From the NCBI GenBank assembly GCA_004293675.1, contig READ01000036.1:1-47537 (forward strand): a DNA stretch of 47,537 bases, given 5' to 3'. Both the position numbers and the translations under genes were made by a program. This document shows, in pieces, positions 42,401 to 47,537 of this stretch; position 1 is the first letter of the stretch, and every line of letters starts with the position of its first letter. Below the pieces are notes generated by a model. It had not been told where the DNA came from, did not search any database, and worked only from the letters and a program-made list of their open reading frames with translations. The stretch is from Betaproteobacteria bacterium. GTDB lineage: Bacteria; Pseudomonadota; Gammaproteobacteria; Burkholderiales; Casimicrobiaceae.

Positions 42401-42408
42401 CAACCAAT

Positions 42409-42431
42409 AAATCTGCGCGAATCTGCGTCAA
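42409..42431. repeat. solo end of the family E element
   Basis: AAATCTGCGCGAATCTGCGT plus CAA matches the right end of the 133-bp units at 32.1-32.7 kb. It starts nine bases past the vapC stop. Confidence 0.6.
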
Positions 42432-42503
42432 AAATTGTTGGAGATTGCGCTGAGCGGTAATGGCAACAGGGCACGCTCACCCCAGCAGTCTTGATAGCTT
42501 CAA

Positions 42504-43589
42504 TCAGGCTGCGGCTAACGAAAGCGTATTCACCACAGAGCTCGCTAGCTCACGTCGCAACCAAGCATCAATCGCGTCCGAATCATTGATCGTTCGAAGC
42601 GCGGCGTAGGCAAGCTCTGCCTCAGGGAAACGACGGCGGAGCATGTTGAGCCATTGCTTGAGGCGGCCTGCGCGATGCTTTCGGATGACACGCGCCGATA
42701 CGAGTTTCCAGAATTCAGCGATTAGCGGCAACAAATCAGGCCACGCCACTTGCGCCGATGGCAGCGAGGCTACGCGGCACGCAGAGGATGAGTGTGTAGC
42801 TGCGCGCACCGCCCATCCAAGCCCCGGATTGGCGACGATGCCGCGACCGAGCATGATGTCGTTGCAACCGGAAATTTCGCGACAACGAAGTGCATCGGCC
42901 ACCGTCCAGATTTCGCCGTTAGCCACCACGGGAACATTGACCGCTGCGCGCACGTCAGCAATGCGCTCCCAATACGCGGGCGGTCGGTAGCCGTGTGCTT
43001 TGGTGCGGCCGTGCACAACGATTTCGCTGGCGCCGGAATCAGCCATGGCTTGGGCGCATTCCTCGGCGCGGCTGTCATCGTTAAAGCCCAAACGCATCTT
43101 GGCAGTCACTGGCATTTCGGCGGGCACCGCGCGGCGCACGGCGCTGATAATTTTTGCGATGAGAGCGGGATCTTCCAAGAGCATGGCGCCGCCGCCGTGA
43201 CGATTGACGATCTTTGCCGGGCAACCGAAATTCAGGTCAATGCCTGCGGGTTTTAGCGCCGCGACACGGGCTGCGTTTTCCGCTAAACAGTTTGGGTCGG
43301 AACCAAGTAATTGCGCAGCCACTGGCACCCCGGACAAGGTGCGTCCGGCATTCAATAGCTCCGGCATCACACGAATGAACGCGCGGTTGGGCAGCAGCGT
43401 TCCGCTCACTCGAATGAATTCCGACACACAGCGATCTACGCCGCCGGAGCGCACCGATTCGCCCGATCGTGCAGGATCAGCAACGCGGGTGAGGATGTCG
43501 CGGAGCACCCAATCCAGAAGCCCCTCCATCGGGGCCAGCAAGATTCGTGGTGCGGCGCCTTCGGTCGATGGCGTCACGCCAAGCGCCAC
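42504..43589 (-). CDS. dusC: tRNA-dihydrouridine synthase, DusC-like
   Basis: Protein of 361 aa, a TIM-barrel flavoenzyme. RILLAPMEGLLDWVLRDILT opens the barrel with the APMEG FMN loop. The catalytic Cys lies in DLNFGCPAKIVNRHGGGAML. FMN/tRNA residues lie in MPVTAKMRLGFND and EIVVHGRTKAHGY, and VPVVANGEIWTVADAL follows. The APMEGLLD start and length fit DusC, which modifies U16 of tRNA. The GTG start lies inside the 3' end of the upstream gene (16-base overlap), so the two are coupled. Confidence 0.9.
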   Translation of the reverse strand: MALGVTPSTEGAAPRILLAPMEGLLDWVLRDILTRVADPARSGESVRSGGVDRCVSEFIRVSGTLLPNRAFIRVMPELLNAGRTLSGVPVAAQLLGSDPNCLAENAARVAALKPAGIDLNFGCPAKIVNRHGGGAMLLEDPALIAKIISAVRRAVPAEMPVTAKMRLGFNDDSRAEECAQAMADSGASEIVVHGRTKAHGYRPPAYWERIADVRAAVNVPVVANGEIWTVADALRCREISGCNDIMLGRGIVANPGLGWAVRAATHSSSACRVASLPSAQVAWPDLLPLIAEFWKLVSARVIRKHRAGRLKQWLNMLRRRFPEAELAYAALRTINDSDAIDAWLRRELASSVVNTLSLAAA

Positions 43590-44272
43590 TGCGCCTCGGT
43601 CACGTCACCCAGCGCAATCTCGCCGCGACGTGTGCGCATCACACTCGCTCGCAGCGCAAATGAGCTCAGCACTTCGCTGAGTTGCCCCTTGACGAGCGAC
43701 GACGTATCGAGTGACACAGTGCGCGCTGCGGTCGTCGAAATGCGCGCTTCTTGACCGCTCAATTGCAGCGCGGCGACGATACGTGCCGCTGCGTAGTTGA
43801 TGTCGTCGCTATCGTCAAGAAAAGTGATCGTCCAAGATTCCTCAACATCGCTGGCAGCCAATCGGCGAGCCAACGCCGTGTCAGTCGTGTAGACCACCAA
43901 GCCCGATTCCGAGACCGCCAAACGCCCCGCAACGCGCAACCCGTACGCGCTTAAATTCGGCGCTTGTCCTAAGCCGCAATAATTCTCGTGAACCAACAAA
44001 CCGAGCGCCCGAGCGCCGTTGGTTTCATCGGGGCTCGAAACGAATCCGCGCGGCTTATTGAGCACCACAGTAAACGCGTCATCGATGCGCGATTGCGCTT
44101 CTTTCGACAACACAATCACCGCGTCGGGCAAGGCACGATCGCCCGATGCGGCCACACGACCATCCACGCTCACCCAACCGCGCTCGATCATGCGATCGGC
44201 TTCGGTGCGAGATGCGATACCACGCGAGGCCATGATTTTGGAAATGCGGATCGGCTCAATGGGCTGGCTCAT
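43574..44272 (-). CDS. RsuA/RluF-family pseudouridine synthase homologue without catalytic Asp
   Basis: Protein of 232 aa with an N-terminal S4 domain (RISKIMASRGIASRTEADRM, IERGWVSVDGRVA) and an RsuA-type catalytic domain (VVLNKPRGFVSSPDE, GLRVAGRLAVSESGLVVYTT). The family motif is GRLDxxxxGL; here Ala119 (GCG codon) replaces the Asp that attacks the uracil base. Without it no known pseudouridine synthase works, so this is probably an inactive RNA-binding paralogue or a protein with a new role. The frame is intact, so it is not an obvious pseudogene. It overlaps dusC by 16 bases, which suggests a shared RNA-modification context. Confidence 0.85.
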   Translation of the reverse strand: MSQPIEPIRISKIMASRGIASRTEADRMIERGWVSVDGRVAASGDRALPDAVIVLSKEAQSRIDDAFTVVLNKPRGFVSSPDETNGARALGLLVHENYCGLGQAPNLSAYGLRVAGRLAVSESGLVVYTTDTALARRLAASDVEESWTITFLDDSDDINYAAARIVAALQLSGQEARISTTAARTVSLDTSSLVKGQLSEVLSSFALRASVMRTRRGEIALGDVTEAQWRLA

Positions 44273-44408
44273 AGCGTGGCTACTCGGTAAATAGGTCGTT
44301 AATTGAATTCACGAAAGGCGTCGGAGGGGCAAAAAAGTGATGGCGATGACGTCAGTTCGCTGCACTCAAACGAATCACAAAACGCGCTATCAACTTATCC
44401 CGCTATCG

Positions 44409-44491
44409 CCATATGAAATATGGGTTTTATTCGAATTTTTCTATTTTTTGAAAATTCTGAATTATTTCGGCAATGCCATAATTTATATGGC
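44409..44491. other. AT-rich stretch with two small hairpins, 336-base gap
   Basis: The gap 44273-44608 separates divergent genes. It contains CCATATGAAATATGG (44409-44423) and GCCATAATTTATATGGC (44474... to 44491), perfect 6-bp stems about 65 bases apart in strongly AT-rich DNA. A regulator site or promoter region is likely; I cannot define a promoter. Confidence 0.35.
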
Positions 44492-44608
44492 GTATAGGTA
44501 TAAAGTTGGGTGACTGGTGCATAGCGGCGTTGCCGTCGCGCGAAAGCTGACCGCACGCGACATCGGGATTGTGTAGAGTGCGTATTGTCGCAGTCACGGA
44601 GCATGCTT

Positions 44609-45844
44609 ATGTTGAATTCATTGGTCCAGACCGCACGCGGTGTTGCGCGTGCCGAGTTTCTTTGCGCCAATCGCGGTCGAGCGCGAGTGATTTTGGCGGT
44701 CGCAGCTGTTGCGATTTCCGCGATCTTGTCGGGCTGCGCCACCGCGCCGCTAAGCAACCAACCGGCGAGCCTGTTGCGAGACGAATTATTTGTCGACAGC
44801 AAACAAACCATTGACGTCGGCGCGGTATTTCGCATGAACGATGCGATGAGAAACTATCTGGACGGTGACGTCGCCCAAGAGATGCGAAAGAAGGGCGCGG
44901 TGCAAGGTCTCTACGACGCGCTCTATTCGAAACACGAACTGAAGCTTGATTACGACGCCGCAGAAACGCGCACAGCGTCCGAAGCGTTTGATGCACGAAG
45001 CGGCAATTGCTTGTCGCTGGTCATCATGACTGCGGCGATTGCCAAGGTGCTTGAGCTCAATGTGTATTTTCAGAGCGTCGCAGTGGATGAGAATTGGCTC
45101 CGTAAAGACGACTTGTATTTCTACAGCGGCCACGTCAACGTCACAATCGGTCGCAAGCGGCCCACTGTTCGTTTTGGCTACGAATCGGGCCATCTGTTAA
45201 CCATCGATTTCACACCGCTGTCATCTGACGGTGATCTAAAAGTGCGCCCCATCACCGAGGCCACCGTACTTGCGATGTACATGAACAATCGCGCGGCCGA
45301 AATGCTCGCTGTGGGAAAAACGCGGCAAGCGTATTGGTGGGTCCGTGAAGCGATTTTGCAAGACGCAGCATTCCTGCCCTCGTACAACACGCTGGCCATC
45401 GTCTATCGCCGAAGTGGTTACGCGATGCACGCCGAAGCGCCGCTGCGACATGTTTTAGAGCGCGACAGCGCCAACGTACCCGCGCTATCAAACACGGTGT
45501 TGGTGCTCCGTGACTTGGGCAAACACAGCGAATCGGAAACAGCGTCTGCGAATTTGAAACGCATCGTGCCGTTTGAGCCGTATCATTTTTTTCGACAAGC
45601 ACAGCTCGCCATGAAAGAGAAAAACTTTCGCACCGCGCGAGATTTATTTGCGCATGAAGTCAATCGGCAGCCCTTTAATCACGAATTTCACTTCGCGCTC
45701 GCCATGGCGCATTTCGCGCTCGGAGAAACGGAAAAAGCGATTCGGCATTTATCAATCGCGGGCGAAACGAGTGTCACGCGGCAACAACAAGGCATTTACG
45801 CCGCGAAATTGGAGCGCTTGCGAACGGTGAGTCGGACTCAATAG
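44609..45844 (+). CDS. transglutaminase-like / TPR lipoprotein
   Basis: Protein of 411 aa. A lipobox follows a long basic n-region (VAAVAISAILSGCATAP, Cys43). A transglutaminase-like core spans ~115-205: Cys in FDARSGNCLSLVIMTAAIAK, His in FYSGHVNVTIG, Asp in HLLTIDFTPL. TPR units follow from ~225 (ILQDAAFLPSYNTLAIVYRR, HVLERDSANVPALSNTVLVL, EVNRQPFNHEFHFALAMAHF). I chose the ATG with GGAG seven bases upstream; another ATG six bases earlier is too close to it. The function is unknown; a periplasmic protein-interaction or peptide-processing role is inferred. Confidence 0.82.
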   Translation: MLNSLVQTARGVARAEFLCANRGRARVILAVAAVAISAILSGCATAPLSNQPASLLRDELFVDSKQTIDVGAVFRMNDAMRNYLDGDVAQEMRKKGAVQGLYDALYSKHELKLDYDAAETRTASEAFDARSGNCLSLVIMTAAIAKVLELNVYFQSVAVDENWLRKDDLYFYSGHVNVTIGRKRPTVRFGYESGHLLTIDFTPLSSDGDLKVRPITEATVLAMYMNNRAAEMLAVGKTRQAYWWVREAILQDAAFLPSYNTLAIVYRRSGYAMHAEAPLRHVLERDSANVPALSNTVLVLRDLGKHSESETASANLKRIVPFEPYHFFRQAQLAMKEKNFRTARDLFAHEVNRQPFNHEFHFALAMAHFALGETEKAIRHLSIAGETSVTRQQQGIYAAKLERLRTVSRTQ

Positions 45845-45869
45845 CCCCCGCCCCAGCTACATTTGATGG

Positions 45870-47066
45870 ATGACGATTACTGACAATCATTTCGATGCCA
45901 TCATCATTGGCGCTGGCGCCGCTGGGCTTTTTTGCGCGGCGCGCGCCGGGCAGCGCGGCAAGCGGGTTGCGCTGATCGACCACGCTGAAAAGCTCGGAGA
46001 AAAAATTCGTATTAGTGGTGGGGGTCGTTGCAACTTTACGAATTTGCACACAACGCCAGCGAATTTTCTATCGCAGAATCCGCACTTTTGCCGCTCTGCC
46101 CTCGCCCGCTACACACCGCAAGATTTCATTGCCTTGGTGCGAAGCCACGGCATTGCGTTTCACGAAAAGACCCTGGGTCAGCTCTTTTGCGATGAGTCGT
46201 CACAGCAGATCATCGACATGTTGATCGATGAATGCCGCAGCGGCAATGTCACGGTGATTCATCCTGCAACGATAGACGTCGTGACGCGCGGCGATCAGTA
46301 TCAAGTGCTTACCAGCCAGGGGTTGTTTCGCGGGGATAGCCTCGTCGTTGCCACCGGCGGCTTATCGATTCCCGCCATCGGTGCAACGGGATTCGGCTAC
46401 GAGATTGCAAAGCAATTTAATGTGCCGCTCACGCCGCTTCGAGCTGGCCTAGTGCCACTCGCGCTTGATGCTCCCGAGCTTGAGCGCTACGGCATGCTAT
46501 CGGGGGTAGCGTTTGAAACCACTGCACGGACCGACGCTGCAAACGCCACGTTTAACGAAGCGGCACTGCTAACGCACAAAGGGTTATCCGGCCCGGCAGT
46601 GCTGCAAATTTCGAGCTACTGGAATGCGGGCGACGCTGTGCTGCTCGATCTGCTCCCCGGCATCGACGCTGCCGATTGGTTGAGCAATGCGCGGAGCAAC
46701 AACATCGGTTTCGCCAAGGCGCTCGCTGCGCACGTACCTACCCGCTTGGCGGATGCGTGGGCGCATGCGCATGCGCCTAACCACGGTGAAAAAGCGATCA
46801 CACAATGGACACGCGCCGAGCTCGATTCGGTCGCAGCGCTGCTCAATAGCTGGTCGCTTAAACCCAGCGGCACCCTGGGCTATAAAAAGGCCGAGGTCAC
46901 GCTGGGCGGGGTTGATACCAAAGCGCTTTCACAGCAGACGATGATGGCGAAGGGCGTGCCCGGTCTTCACTTCATTGGAGAGGTGGTCGACGTCACCGGT
47001 TGGCTAGGTGGCTATAACTTTCAGTGGGCTTGGGCGAGTGCTGCGGCCTGCGGCGACGCGCTGTAG
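45870..47066 (+). CDS. HI0933/BaiN-family FAD-dependent oxidoreductase (YhiN-like)
   Basis: Protein of 398 aa. The FAD-binding dinucleotide fold is IIGAGAAGLFCAARAGQRGK, followed by the family signature GEKIRISGGGRCNFTNLH. LVVATGGLSIPAIGATGFGY and the closing motif VVDVTGWLGGYNFQWAWASA complete the HI0933 architecture. Members reduce unknown substrates; BaiN relatives act on bile-acid enoates in gut bacteria, which is unlikely to apply here. It lies 25 bases after the TPR gene on the same strand, so the two may be co-transcribed. Confidence 0.93.
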   Translation: MTITDNHFDAIIIGAGAAGLFCAARAGQRGKRVALIDHAEKLGEKIRISGGGRCNFTNLHTTPANFLSQNPHFCRSALARYTPQDFIALVRSHGIAFHEKTLGQLFCDESSQQIIDMLIDECRSGNVTVIHPATIDVVTRGDQYQVLTSQGLFRGDSLVVATGGLSIPAIGATGFGYEIAKQFNVPLTPLRAGLVPLALDAPELERYGMLSGVAFETTARTDAANATFNEAALLTHKGLSGPAVLQISSYWNAGDAVLLDLLPGIDAADWLSNARSNNIGFAKALAAHVPTRLADAWAHAHAPNHGEKAITQWTRAELDSVAALLNSWSLKPSGTLGYKKAEVTLGGVDTKALSQQTMMAKGVPGLHFIGEVVDVTGWLGGYNFQWAWASAAACGDAL

Positions 47067-47116
47067 GCGCGGATTGAGCATATCGGTGCGCCTCCGTCCG
47101 TGGACTAACGAACACC

Positions 47117-47537
47117 CCGTTCGTGGTGAGCTTGTCGAACCATGAACGGCATGGGGAGAGTGATTTGCGCTGTCGAAGTATTGCAGCTCTATCGCCGTCA
47201 TGGTTCGACGAGCTCACCACGAACGGACGGAGGTGGTTCATCACGAACGGACGGAGGTGGCTCACCACAAACGGATGTGGCGTTTGAGCCGCTAAGCGAC
47301 GGCGCGCCTATGTACTCTCCCGTTCGTGGTGAGCTTGTCGAACCATGAACGGCATGGGGCGAGCGATTTGCGCTGTCGAGGTCTTGCAGATCTATTGCCG
47401 TCATGGTTCGACGAGCTCACCACGAACGGACAGGGGTGGTTCACCATGAACGGACAGAGCTGGTTCACCACAAACGGATGTGGCGCTTGAACCGCTAAAC
47501 GACGGCGCGCCTATGTACTCTCCCGTTCGTGGTGAGC
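47117..47537. repeat. family A tandem array with 203-bp period, running off the window
   Basis: Units start at 47117, 47320 and 47523, each with CCGTTCGTGGTGAGCTTGTC, then CGAACCATGAACGGCATGGG, the inverse GGTTCGACGAGCTCACCACG, several ACGGA(C/G)GGAGGTGG-like short repeats, and GGCGCGCCTATGTACTCTCC. The third unit is cut by the window end. The 471 bases after the flavoprotein gene contain no gene. Confidence 0.9.

Noticed and set aside
44395-44835. 146-codon minus-strand frame at the start of the TPR lipoprotein gene
   Set aside because: Antisense to a clear signal peptide and lipobox; its C-terminal part is intergenic AT-rich hairpin DNA.

Overview
The window looks like chromosomal DNA of a Gram-negative proteobacterium, most likely a betaproteobacterium. 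The evidence is a bamD / rluD / pgeF / relA neighbourhood, an RND efflux operon with a lipoprotein adaptor, a TctE/TctD-type two-component pair, and GC-rich coding sequence (high fifties to sixty percent by eye). I cannot place it to genus from sequence alone. There are no tRNA or rRNA genes, no CRISPR array, no transposase and no phage genes. About 37 protein genes are supported, one of them a 54-codon gene that is easily missed.

Layout. 0.2-3.7 kb: a translationally coupled response regulator, sensor kinase and FecR/DUF6600 surface protein. 4.0-7.8 kb: a DUF1501/DUF1800 export pair. 8.2-9.05 kb: a half-size GDT1/UPF0016 cation transporter and a DinB protein. 9.1-14.4 kb: a six-gene light-dependent DNA repair cluster. 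In transcription order it holds an SDR without the usual catalytic Tyr, a DUF2256 mini-protein, an FeS (6-4)-type photolyase, a short FAD-domain photolyase-like protein, a separate Rossmann-domain protein and a classical two-domain photolyase. 14.4-17.7 kb: a GbsR/MarR regulator with a perfect palindromic operator, then cydA and cydB, co-directional with the repair cluster and only about 60 bases upstream of it. 17.9-24.3 kb: a small membrane protein, bamD, rluD, pgeF, relA and an FKBP. 25.0-27.9 kb: a rubrerythrin / CCG Fe-S protein / unknown / DUF3501 peroxide-defence cluster. 28.1-32.05 kb: a DEAD-box helicase, YbaK, a GNAT and an orphan FbpC-like ATPase. 32.9-35.8 kb: a very large DUF349 protein. 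36.2-41.4 kb: a TetR-MFP-RND operon whose promoter has a palindromic operator exactly in its 17-bp spacer. 41.6-42.4 kb: a VapBC pair. 42.5-44.3 kb: DusC and an RsuA-family protein that has lost its catalytic Asp. 44.6-47.1 kb: a transglutaminase-like/TPR lipoprotein and an HI0933-family flavoprotein.

The most striking feature between genes is repetitive DNA. At least five unrelated families of short palindromic elements fill the intergenic spaces: (A) the CCGTTCGTGGTGAGCTTGTC family, including a 203-bp tandem at the right edge; (B) the CCCTCTCCCGCAGGCGGGAG family, including a 3 x 174 bp tandem; (C) a TGTAGGAGCGGTTTCACCGC REP-like hairpin; (D) a roughly 130-bp MITE-like element with GGACGAATGAC ends; (E) a 227-bp tandem built from an AATCTGCGTCAA-ended palindrome. 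Several copies have been drawn into gene function. They supply the last codons of cydA, the stop codon of gbsR and the ribosome-binding site of pgeF.

The best candidate for something undescribed is the repair cluster. Inside it, a photolyase-like protein appears to be split into two overlapping genes, a 133-aa Rossmann part and a 258-aa FAD part. The FAD part keeps four cysteines in the arrangement of a [4Fe-4S] photolyase.
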